Positions 10,944 to 21,111 of a stretch of DNA of 64,000 nt are shown one piece after another. Source of the stretch: Phallus indusiatus (lineage: Eukaryota > Basidiomycota > Agaricomycetes > Phallales > Phallaceae); contig JAQFWX010000007.1 of NCBI GenBank assembly GCA_027605045.1, positions 992,001 to 1,056,000 on the forward strand, in the 5' to 3' direction. Made by a program: the position numbers and the translations under genes. Within the stretch, counting starts at the first letter, position 1. Every line of letters begins with the position of its first letter. The notes below the pieces were generated by a model that was not told the DNA's origin, searched no databases, and saw only the letters and a list, made by a program, of their open reading frames with translations.

Positions 10944-11338
10944 TGTCAGGGTACGTCCCAGGTTAACGGTCACTCTAGTATATTAGCGTAGTATAGTATA
11001 ACCTACTTAGATGCCTACGCGCTCTACGTCGGTCATACGGTACCCGGTATACCGGTCCGTGCTTATCCCTCGCGTATTCTTCCGAACTCTCCCCGTTTCT
11101 CCGTTCGCTTCATTCTGTCATATCTCCCTCTTTCTCTATGTCATCCGTATGTCCTCGGCTACCGCTCTTCCTATTGGTAGATAATGCACCTGATAGCTAT
11201 TGGTTAGAGATAGCGTAATCATGTATATATACAACTGTGCGCGCATGTGTAGTTCCTTGCGCTATTATAGACTGGGTTACTGGGTTATAGTAGCAGTCTG
11301 ATCCTTAAGTCTAATCGCTGAACGATCGTGCCCTAACA
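10944..11338 (+). mobile_element. Solo LTR, family 3 (395 bp)
   Basis: Runs from TGTCAGGGTACGTCCCAGG to CGATCGTGCCCTAACA with the 5-bp duplication ATATG on both sides (10939-10943, 11339-11343). It contains a TATATATA promoter-like motif but not the AAGCTTGTTCT hairpin of families 1, 2 and 6. A second copy is 30956-31993. Confidence 0.92.
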
Positions 11339-11577
11339 ATATGCCCCAATGCGACGGTGGTACTCGTCTACATCCACACCCTGAGCAATCCACTTTGTCC
11401 TCAGGGCGACCCAGTCTACCAATTCACCAATGAGCATTGCACCTATCTTCTCCCACGAAAGGTACTCGTCCATAGCCATGGTTACTGAATGCTTATGCAT
11501 GAGTTCACCTGCGATAGGGACAATGTCGGGACACCAGTGAACTTCCTCGTTGACAACTACCGGGAAATGCGGTGTGG

Positions 11578-12178
11578 GGTTCCCACAGAGTGTAACAAGA
11601 TATTTCTATTTTCTCTTCATTTTTCTATGAGTTTCTCCTAGTTAGTTTCGTTCTATAAACTAGGTACAACATGGTCCTTTTTAGTAGTTAAAGTTCCACT
11701 TTCGTCATTTTAAGTATTAACTGCATATATGCAGCTTTCCCTTGCTCTTTTCTATTTTATCTCTCGAGTTTCGAGTCTAACTCATGATATAGGACAGGGA
11801 GGACGCGTTGTAGACTAGGGAAAGGTATTTTTGGACCGGAAAAACCTCTCTATGGACAGTCTAGGTTTGGGAGGGCCGGACTGAGACATTTCACCTATTG
11901 TTCCCAGAACTTGGACAACTCTGGACAGGGTGTGAGGTATTTTTGGGACAATAAACTGGACTCTGTGTGCACCGGACTTCTGGGTCTTAGTTTTGTATTT
12001 AAACTCGCAGTTTTTCTCTTGCAATACATCTTAGTTTTTCCCCTTCTTCTCACTGCTCACACTACACTCAGAAAGCGAATTTCATTTTCTATTTCTCTTT
12101 CCTCTTTTCTATATCTATTCTAAGTTACCTACAGAGCATCTTCCCTCTTTCCTGCTAGAGTCGTGCCGGCTCCCCTCA
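11578..12178 (-). mobile_element. 601-bp insertion with 9-bp flanking repeat
   Basis: It is bounded by direct repeats GCGGTGTGG (11569-11577 and 12179-12187) and interrupts a continuous minus-strand reading frame. There are no inverted ends, so a MULE is not supported. Read on minus, it starts TGAGGGGAGCC and ends near GAACCCCA; a TG...CA LTR with a 6-bp duplication CACCGC plus microhomology is possible. The open frame inside (11815-12024) is not recognised. Confidence 0.6.
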
Positions 12179-12450
12179 GCGGTGTGGATCCAATGTAGCA
12201 GATCCAGAAGAGATTAACAGCCCACCGCCACTCATCCGTCTTCTGTTCTAGCGTAAGGTCCCTAAACCAATCGAGAATTCCAGCTGCCCATTCAGTGTCA
12301 TGTATCTTCCCTTCCTGGCTCTATACCAACCTCTCTCTGCCAAAAACACTTCAAAAGGCTTGTGCCACCTAATCCAAAAACACTGGAAAATCAATAAACT
12401 CTTACTTGGCTCATTATATGCTATTCTTTTTGAGTTCTTGTTCCACTACT

Positions 12451-12846
12451 TGTCAGGGTACGCTACCGCCGTCTCTCATTTTCTTATTTATTATCATCGG
12501 CATCGTTTCTTTTCTATTTTATTTATCCTTTCCATATTTTACTTTCACTCTCCGTTTCCTTGTTCTGTCTCTATTTCACTTTCTCTACTCGCGCGCGTCG
12601 CGCGCTCGTACCCGGTGTGATGTCCGTGACATCACGTCGCTTAGGTTCGGCTTGGGCGCCTGGCACTTAGTTGTGTCAGGGCCGCACGCCGCGTCGTCGT
12701 TTTATGTATATAGTAGCTGTACCTAGAGTGAGGGTCCCTAAGCTTGTTCTCTTAGGATCCCCTCCCTCTAGGTGAGTAGTTAGTTTCCCTTCCAATATAT
12801 TCTCTTAGGATCCCCTCCCTCTAGTGTGAGCTGAGTAGCCCTAACA
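12451..12846 (+). mobile_element. Solo LTR, family 1 (396 bp)
   Basis: Runs from TGTCAGGGTACGCTACC to GAGTAGCCCTAACA with the 5-bp duplication CTACT (12446-12450 and 12847-12851). All family 1 landmarks are present. Two overlapping open frames in it are artefacts of the LTR sequence. Confidence 0.92.
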
Positions 12847-12851
12847 CTACT

Positions 12852-13965
12852 TCCTTTTCTATTATTAATCCCTTCTCCTTGTTTATTCCTATTTTCCCTC
12901 CACTCATTTCTCTTAATTATTTATCCTTGTTTCTCACAGATCTACCAGGATCTTGGGTTCATCTTCTCACCAGATTCATTTCTCCTGGATCTTGGATCTG
13001 TTCTCACCAGATCACACATGTGCATCATTGACCCTGCGGTCTGTTACTTTCTATTTTTGTTATCCCACATCTGTTCCTATCTATTTCTCCTTGATTTCTA
13101 ATGAACTCTTTCCATATCAGTACAATCTGTTCTCAGGCAAAAGTCTATAAAGACTGGCCTATTTTTCTGTAGAGTCTCATCACTCCTGTACTCAGATAAA
13201 TCAATAAATTGGTTTTCAACAGCCAATCAGCCTTTAGGCTTTATTTTCTTTTTCTCTAAAGTCTTGTCCTCTTCTCTACATCTTTTACTGAAGACTTATC
13301 AATTGGTCTTCCCTCTCACTCTTTATTTTAAAATTAACATTTACAGATCACTGGTGGAATTATCAAGTCTCAACCTTCAACAACAGGCCTTTGGTGGCAA
13401 AACAGAATCCCTAAACAAGATCAGCAGCAAGTAATTGTAATTATTCTTTTTAGTAGAAGGCTTCTATTGGGTTCTGCTAAGAATACATTACATTCAGTCC
13501 ACTGTTCACGAGTGCAAGGATAATTGGTGGGATCGAAGGGAAACGGCATTGAAGTGAATGTAAACGGACGCTGGGAATCCAAGATGAATAGGTATCTCAA
13601 ATGGATCAATAATTGTACGCACTCTTAATGTTATTTTTGATAAGTTCTGGCAGCCTGTACACATCGGTGCCGTGAGAGGAACAACAAGTTCAAGCGGACC
13701 CTACGAAAAAAAAGTAAGTCCGGATAAACCAGAATGTAATAAGACAAACATGATCAGTTATATCGGTGTGGTCTTCAAAGACGAGTCTTATTTCTGAGAA
13801 AGTACCATTGCATAAAGCTGCTGAGAGAACACGAGCACTCGACATGGCGGCGTTGAGGAACTTTTGCGCACCTCCAATCGCTGAGTAAGCCACGTGAGGT
13901 AACACGCACCCTCGAACTTTGAAGAACTCTGAAGTGGTCAACCAGTGCACAGTTGTGAAAATATA
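12852..13965. other. Intergenic; possible minus-strand exon at 13421-13609
   Basis: Repeats of CTCACCAGAT lie near 12965-13010. A minus-strand open frame at 13421-13609 (MPFPFDPTNYPCTREQWTEC) looks protein-like and could belong to the remnant at 10.9-12.3 kb, but no splice chain links them. The rest is T-rich, without recognisable features. Confidence 0.35.
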
Positions 13966-16022
13966 ATGAGTAGTTTGGATCCGGGTGGTAAGATATTCCA
14001 AGAATATTTCTTTATCTTATTGTATTATTTCAGAATTTGAGCTGGGTGAGAGTTTTGCTCGTTGCCGCTTATGTCCAGACATGAAGTGGATGCCAATGGC
14101 GAATGCACGCAAGCATGCCATGACTAAAAAGCATCGCGCATGTAACAAACAACTCGATTATGTTTGTACAACCAAGACCAATAAAACACGTGTAAATTCG
14201 ATATCAGGTAGGAGCTTATGCTATCTAATCACTATCAGCTTTTGAGATTTTGCACTTCATGAATCATAGAACCAAGATCTTGCTATAAGATGCCGCTATC
14301 GTTTGATTATGCAAATATTGATGAATCCGCCACATGCTCTCAGCAAATTGACAATCAGTATCCACAATTATTCAACCCTTCAATCACAGGTGAACCATTC
14401 ACGACAGTCCAGCAACAAGTCAGCGACTGTATTGAAGAGTTGGGATTGTTCCCGTCTTTAGCCGTGGAAGAAGAACTACCTCTGGAGGACAATTGGACGC
14501 CAAATGAACTGGAAAAAGACCTTCCATATTCATTACATAGTACGTGTTGTCTCTCCCTTTATCGTCCCTCTTTAAATGAAATTGTAGATGAGTCAACGCT
14601 GCGAAGTGCACCTAACAGAGCACCTAAGGAATGTGAGAAAGACCAAACAAAATTGTTGAACCACGGTGAATGGGCTCCATATCCATCTAAAGCGGTATGT
14701 GTGCCATATTTTTATCTCTCTCTCTAACTATCTTACAATTATATGTATTTATTTTGAAGATATTTTTGACCGACCTCTTATTCACCTCCCCCAGGCTAAG
14801 GTTTTCTGAAACCCAGAAAAAGGCAATCTTACGCTGGGGAAATGATCTTGGGGCACAAGATGTTCCAACATTGACTGCGTTACAGAAGGTACAGGAGGCT
14901 CTTCGTGCTGCCATTGGCAACCCAACGACAGAGAAACGTACGCCCAATGGAAATCTCTTTTACATCAATGAAATCAATTCTGCAATCGCCAAGGTTCGTA
15001 TATTGGTGTCGTTTATTAGGTTTTCTGATTGTTTTTTTAGGATCTTGCAAATCCTCTAGTCCGCCCTCATTTGATCTTCTACCCCCAGCGGTTTGACAAC
15101 GGCATTATGTCGCAAACATGGCATGGCGCAAAATGGTTGTCCGAACTGCCAGATGACATGCTTACACCAATGGCAATTCATCCGAATGGGCAGCATTTCT
15201 ACGTCGAAGAATTATGTATGCGCCAGGATGGTTCATTGTTCATACCACAAAAGTGGTTTCTCAGGGAAGGAAATAGGCTATGGGCGAGTGGGGTAGATGT
15301 CAAGGAAACACCGGTGAGCATTGCACGGCAATTCTTCTTTCATTTATAGCTCAAATAATTATCACAGGGTGGACTACTTGTCGACACTCAATGTATCAAC
15401 GAATATGCGCTTGAAGATTTACAGTTCAATTATCTCAGATTAGAAGAGCAAAAAGAAATCAAATTTTCTGGTATGGTTGATCTCGCACTTGTAAATAATC
15501 TCACAGGTCACGGCTTTTCTAGATGAATCATCCTCGTTTGCTGAAAAAATGCCCAATCATAAACGTGTTTTGGCTGCTGGGAGACCTTACTACACACTCC
15601 CAGTTATGCTTTTCCTTGACAATGTGTCAGGAAATGTCTCAAAGCAATGGAACAAACATAATGTTTGTTATATGTCGAACGCCTCCCTTCCACGCGAACA
15701 ACTTAATGAAGAATTTAACGTCCGTTTTGTCGGCAGCTCTCCACACTTAAATGCTTTGGAATTAGCGCAGGGGATTTGCGAATCGTTTCAGTGAGTAAAT
15801 CTCAATTTATCTATAATCAGTATACCCAAGCAACAAATAGGACAACAGCGCAAGGCAACAAAGGTTTTGACTGCTTGCTTCAGGCGGAATGTATCTTCCG
15901 TGTGATAGCTCATGTTGAGGCCGCTGACAACCCAATGCAAGCTGAATTAGGCTCTCATTGTGGTCTGGCAGCAAACAAATTCTGTCGGACATGTCATGTA
16001 GGTGGAAGTCAATTGTATAAAA

Positions 16023-16320
16023 TAAGGTTCTCAACGGGTTTTACCCGTGGGTATGGGTACCCGCGCCCGCAGGTACCCGAACCTGTGGGTTTGATTTTTT
16101 CCAAAACCCGCGGGTATAGGTACGGGTTTTTCACGGGTTTACCCGCGGGTATGCGGGTATACCTGCGGGTATACCCGCATACCCGCGGGTATCGGGTCAA
16201 ACCCGTTTCTCAAAAATCGAAAATTGCAAAACCCGGGGCAGGTATGGTTTAGCTTTTTGCACGAAAATACCCATACCCGCGGGTATTACCCGTCATACCC
16301 GAAACCCGTTGAGACCCTTA
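16023..16320. mobile_element. hAT-type MITE, copy 2 (298 bp)
   Basis: Same length and ends as the copy at 2391-2688, flanked by the 8-bp duplication GTATAAAA (16015-16022 and 16321-16328). It sits in an exon of the 13966-27367 gene. Taking it out with one duplication gives GGSQLYKSSDEGYLQLFE followed by a normal GTATGT donor, so the insertion point and its coding context are certain. Confidence 0.95.
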
Positions 16321-18740
16321 GTATAAAAGCAGCGATGAAGGCTATCTACAACTTTTTGAGGTATGTCAAAATATTGTCACATGAAGGATCTTTTGCAATT
16401 GAGTTATTTCAGTGCGGGCAAATTAGAACTCCAGCAGAGACGAAAGATGCAATTCATCAACAGTTTACTCGCTCTCTGCTCCCTAAATCTAAAACACCAA
16501 TTGAAAATATGGTTACAGAAACCAGAGTAAAAGATTCAATCGCCAAGTCATATATTCAGGACTTCACCCAGGCTGCAAACGAATTATCTCAGAAAGATAA
16601 AATTCCGAAGAAACAAATTCAGCTGATTCTGGAGAAAAAATATAATGATCTGAAAGAAACGGGTAAAATACAAAACCCATTCTTGGATATGCCAGGTAAA
16701 TTATAAATACTCAAAGTTGAGTTGAGCTAAGCTCATTGTTTGCACAGGGTCAAATATACACCTAGACTGTCCAACAGAAATACTTCATACGATCTTATTG
16801 GGCTCCGTCAAATATTTCTGGGGACAGACCGTCTATCTCATCATCGATCAAAAGAAATTAAACGTTTTCCAAGCACGTCTAGAGTCTATTTCAACAGACG
16901 GCCTCAATGTCCCTCGAATCAATGCATCTTATCTATGCCAATATCATGGCTCACTTATCGGGAAACATTTCAAAACCATTGTCCAAGTCCTCCCATTGGT
17001 TATTTATGATTTAGTGCATGTTGACCTTCTGGATGCATGGATACTTCTGGGCAGATTAACTGTCCTTTGCTGGTATACAAAAATCGAAAATATTGATGAT
17101 TATATTGTGGGTTTATAAGGTTTCTTCATTTTTTTTAAGTACTGATGAATGTTGTTAGAAGGAGCTCGAGCTTGTCATTGACCAATTCCTCACAAAGGCC
17201 GCCATATGCGCACCATCCATAATTATCAACAAACCCAAATTTCATTTTTTAAAACACCTTCCCTTTTATATCTTAAGGTTTGGTCCAGCTCTCCTATTTG
17301 CAACTGAGCGATATGAGTCTTTCAATTCCGTCTTCCGGTTGTCACAGATACATAGTAATCGAATGGCTCCAAGCCGGGACACCGCAATATCATTTGCAGA
17401 GCTCGATCATATTCAACACATTGTCAGTGGGGGATATTGGTATGATCTGCAGACAAAATACTATCTGCAGGCTTCAGAAAGTGTACAGAAAATGGTTACA
17501 TCAACACCGGAATATAAAAATCTTATGGGATTTCCAAAAAATGATGAGCACAAGCCAGGTTATTTTTCTTTTTTCTCGTAAAAGTCAAATTTAAAATTAT
17601 TCAGGTTCAATCGCATTTATTTCTCTTGATGAGGAGGAGAAAAAAAAGAAAATACGAAAGACTGTTGCATGGCATAATTTGACTATTGTGGCAATTGACG
17701 AGTTTCACGACCAGTTTGATCGCGAGACATTATTTTACAGAGTCCAAAGTATAATTGTACAAAACAAGGATGTCGCGAGACTTGGTTCCACAGTAGTTAT
17801 TCAAGATTCTACGGTATGCATCCAAAAGACGTATTCCATTCTTACTCAACTACAAATTTCAGAACTATACCTTGGGACGAGTTAAAGATATTCTGGTATT
17901 GGAAGAAGACATGAAGCCATTTGTCTTCATTCAGTTGTACAACTTCGAAACTGTTAGACACCCCAAATTTGACCTCCCTGTGCTTATGTTGACGGAAAAA
18001 TACAAACGGATTGAACCAGAAGTTAGTGACTTTTCTTTAACATTATTTTTCTTATATCTTTTTAGAATCTCGCATGTACAGTAAACGTACAGCATGATTG
18101 TTCATTCTCCAGCTGTGATGTTACAGCTACAGCTCCAATTTTTCAAGAACGACAGCAAACGACACGTAAGAAAACTGTCATAGCTCATAAGGATGATTGT
18201 CGTTTTATCCTGAACATTCTGTCGCTTCATAATTACAAATTGCTGAAAGATGTTCTTCCAGAGGCTCTACAAACTGCACGAACATATTACACTGACACTG
18301 AACAGAAAGTCACTCGATTAAGGATGGCCACCCAAGTTCGCGACAAAAAAAATCAGCAGAAAGAGGCGAAGGAAGCAAAACGAAGAGAAGTCGCATTAGG
18401 ATGCTCACAAAAATGCTCAGGGTCAACAAGTGACAGTGATACGAATTTGGATGATAATGGACAATCGGGAACAGTGAAGGAGGCAACACAAACAAAAGCT
18501 GCGAAGGAAGCGATACAAAGAAAAACTGCGAAGAAAGTGACACGAAAAAAAGGGGCCAAGGAAGCGACACAAGGAAAAGTTGCGTCAGGATGCCTACAGA
18601 AACATTCACAGTCAATGAATGACACTGATGCGATGATGAACTTGGACGATAATGGGCAATCAGGAACAGTGAAAGAAGCGACACAAAGAAAAGCTACGGT
18701 GGGATGCCTACAGAAACATTCACAGTCAATGGATGACGCT

Positions 18741-19138
18741 TGTTAGGGCTACTCAGCTCACACTAGAGGGAGGGGATCCTAAGTACTATATTGGACGATA
18801 ACTATACTACTCACCTAGAGGGAGGGGATCCTAAGAGAACAAGCTTAGGGACCCTCACTCTAGGGACAGCGACTATATACATGAAAAACGATAACGCGGC
18901 GTGTGGCCCTGACACAGCTAAGTGCTAGGCGCCCGAACCGAACCTAAGCGACGTGATGTCACGGGCATCACGCCGAGTACGAGCGCGCGACGCGCGCGAG
19001 TAGAGAAAGTGAAATAGAGGCAGAACAAGGAAACGGAAAGTGGAAGTAATGGACGGGAAATGTAAATGAAATAGAAATAAACATATACCGATGATAATAA
19101 ATAAGGAAAATGAGGGGACGCGGTAGCGTACCCTGACA
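18741..19138 (-). repeat. 3' LTR of the chromovirus
   Basis: On the minus strand it runs TGTCAGGGTACGCTACC to GAGTAGCCCTAACA. The purine tract GAAGGGGGGATGG (19151-19139) lies directly before it, as expected for plus-strand priming. Confidence 0.93.
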
Positions 19139-19149
19139 CCATCCCCCCT

Positions 19150-20553
19150 TCAACGAGGCGGCGTCCCGACGCCTGTAGCTTCGACTAATGACGCTTGTAA
19201 CTTAGAAAAATCGAACCGAGGGCGACGATGGAAAAGAAGGCCATTTATCGAGCGTGGCGCACTCGGATGTTCGCGGTGGAATTCCTTAATGAGATCTGGG
19301 GCTGCAATATTTGACTCGGGTTCCCACTGATCATGCTCGGGACCATAGCCTTCCCAACGCACCTTATACTCGAGTCGTCTCCGGAAGACACGACTGTCCA
19401 AAATCCGTTCCACGACATAGTGTTCACCGTCGTCTCTGACCTCAGGAGGTGGTGGAGCCTTAACACGACGGCCCGGGATTGTATCTTCGACCTTTGGACG
19501 TAACTTCCCGACATGGAAGACAGGGTGGAGTCTTGACATCGACAGTGGTAGACGTAGCCTATATGCATGGGATCCGACCTTGTTGACTATCGGAAATGGG
19601 CCTAGGTACCAATGCGACAATTTGGCGGAAGGTCTGGTGGTGCAGATGTCGCTCGAATCGAGGTATACCTTGTCGCCGACCTTGTATTCAGGTGCTGGGA
19701 TGTGTTTCCGATCGTAATACTTGGCCATCTCGTCTTTCGACCTGGCTATAGCGGCCTTGGCTTCCTCTATCGTTGATTCCATACGCGTCTTGAACTCGTT
19801 GACAGATTCGATCTTCGAGTCGGCAACCTGCGGTTCGAATCCCATACGAGGATGTCGTCCAGTGTCGAGCTCAAAAGGTGTCGAACGCGTGGCTGAGTGC
19901 ACATGGTTGTTGTATGCGAACTCAGCCATGGGCAGTAGCTGGTCCCAGTCGTCCTGTCGCTCAGAGGTGAAGAGTCGAAGGTACTGTTCGACTTCTGCAT
20001 TGACGCGTTCCGTCTGACCATCGGTTTGAGGATGATATGCCGTAGAGGGTGCAAGCCGTATGCCAAGGAGCCTAGAAAGCTCCTGCGTGAAGCGGGACGC
20101 GAACTGGGGGCCCCTGTCGGAGATCACCTTCATGGGGAGCCCATGGAGCTTCCAGATGTGCTGGAGGTACAGTCGGGCCAGACCTGTTGCGTCAAGTGTC
20201 GTAAATGTCGGCACGAAGTGAACCCGTTTGGTGAGAGAGTCGACGACAGAGAGGATCGCGTCAAAACCGTTGGATTCTGGTAGCTCCACGATGAAGTCGA
20301 CTGAGATGTGTTCCCAAGGTCGACTTGGCACTTCTGTGGGTCGGAGAAGTCCATAGGGAGCATGACGAGATGGTTTCGTACGTAGACACATATCGCAGGC
20401 CTCTACATAGCGTTGCACGTACCTAGAGATGCCTGGCCACCAAAAGGTGCGCGAAACGAGCTCGAGGGTCTTGAAACGACCCGGGTGGCCACCGAGTTTG
20501 GTGTCATGGTGTCTAGAAAGGATTTTCCGACGCATCTCGTCCACATTTGGCAC
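19150..20553 (-). CDS. Integrase with chromodomain (3' part of pol)
   Basis: Inserts the element cDNA into chromatin. In order: zinc-binding HHCC motif (HH...C-x2-C, with FWWPGISRYV and ACDMC), the catalytic core with D (SVDFIVELP), D (ISDRGPQF) and E (HPQTDGQTERVN), a GPY-like region (LGPFPIV), and a C-terminal chromodomain (YVVERILDSR, LEYKVRWEGYGPEHDQWEP). The chromodomain places it among chromoviruses, which are targeted to modified histones. The open frame starts at its left limit only because a hAT element at 20564 cuts it from the RNase H part. The stop overlaps the purine tract before the 3' LTR. The frame itself is intact over 467 codons. Confidence 0.93.
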   Translation of the reverse strand: MPNVDEMRRKILSRHHDTKLGGHPGRFKTLELVSRTFWWPGISRYVQRYVEACDMCLRTKPSRHAPYGLLRPTEVPSRPWEHISVDFIVELPESNGFDAILSVVDSLTKRVHFVPTFTTLDATGLARLYLQHIWKLHGLPMKVISDRGPQFASRFTQELSRLLGIRLAPSTAYHPQTDGQTERVNAEVEQYLRLFTSERQDDWDQLLPMAEFAYNNHVHSATRSTPFELDTGRHPRMGFEPQVADSKIESVNEFKTRMESTIEEAKAAIARSKDEMAKYYDRKHIPAPEYKVGDKVYLDSSDICTTRPSAKLSHWYLGPFPIVNKVGSHAYRLRLPLSMSRLHPVFHVGKLRPKVEDTIPGRRVKAPPPPEVRDDGEHYVVERILDSRVFRRRLEYKVRWEGYGPEHDQWEPESNIAAPDLIKEFHREHPSAPRSINGLLFHRRPRFDFSKLQASLVEATGVGTPPR

Positions 20554-20563
20554 GTAAACCTTG

Positions 20564-21103
20564 TAAGGCTCTCAACGGGTTGGATCCACGGGTACGGGTA
20601 CCCGTACCCGCGGGTCAGTGTCAAAAATTTGGGTATCCTCGACCTGACCCGGGTTTTGACCCGCGGGTCACGTGACAACCTGCGGGTAGGCAGGTCAACC
20701 TGTGACAACAGGTAATCTGCAGGTACCTGTGTGTTACCTGCAGGTAATGTCACATGTGACTAGATGTTACTAGATTAAGTTATTAAGCGATATGGGCGCT
20801 TATTTAGGCGCCCAACTTATCTTGTAGAGAATTAAAAAATATTGTTGACATATTTTTTTATTTTCATTTTAAGTAAGATTTGAGCTCTCTAGAGCCAAAA
20901 TTAAAAAAAAATCACGACAAACACCACTCGAAAATCACCCACCTGTCACTATGTCTTATAGGGCGGGTTAGCACGGGTACCCGTGGTTTCGAAAATGGCT
21001 ACCTGTACCCGACCCGGGTCAATTAGGCGCCGGGTACCTGTGTGACGGGTACCCGTGACCTGCGGGTTAAACCTGTGCGACCTCTAACCCGTTGAGAGCC
21101 TTA
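20564..21103. mobile_element. hAT-type non-autonomous element (540 bp) in pol
   Basis: Ends TAAGGCTCTCAACGGGTT and AACCCGTTGAGAGCCTTA, almost the same ends as the 298-bp MITEs, with 8-bp duplication AAACCTTG (20556-20563, 21104-21111). The interior is different: AT-rich in the middle, with GGGTACCCG motifs only near the ends. It lies between the RNase H and integrase coding parts, where the frame joins again when it is removed. No transposase is encoded. Confidence 0.93.
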
Positions 21104-21111
21104 AAACCTTG

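Larger units (their letters stand above)
10931..12338 (-). pseudogene. Minus-strand coding remnant split by two insertions
   Basis: Two blocks read as protein on the minus strand although no long open frame survives. 12310-12188 encodes HDTEWAAGILDWFRDLTLEQ and on to FWICYIGSTP; 11568-11341 encodes HFPVVVNEEVHWCPDIVP and on to DEYHRRIGA. Removing the 601-bp insertion joins STP directly to HFP in frame. Removing the solo LTR at 10944 gives GAYEF then a stop near 10931. The upstream part (WHKPFEVFLAERGW, about 12385-12330) is in another frame or behind an intron, and an open frame at 13421-13609 on the same strand could be a further exon. Trp-rich and acidic, family not recognised. Confidence 0.55.

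Noticed and set aside
18310..18684. Minus-strand Leu/Ser/Phe-rich frame suggesting a membrane protein
   Set aside because: Antisense of the Lys/Ala-rich repeat of the plus-strand gene; hydrophobicity is a by-product of the lysine codons.
18741..19138. Family 1 repeats as MITEs because of their inverted TGTTAGGG/CCCTGACA ends
   Set aside because: TG...CA ends, 5-bp duplications and two copies flanking gag-pol show that they are LTRs.
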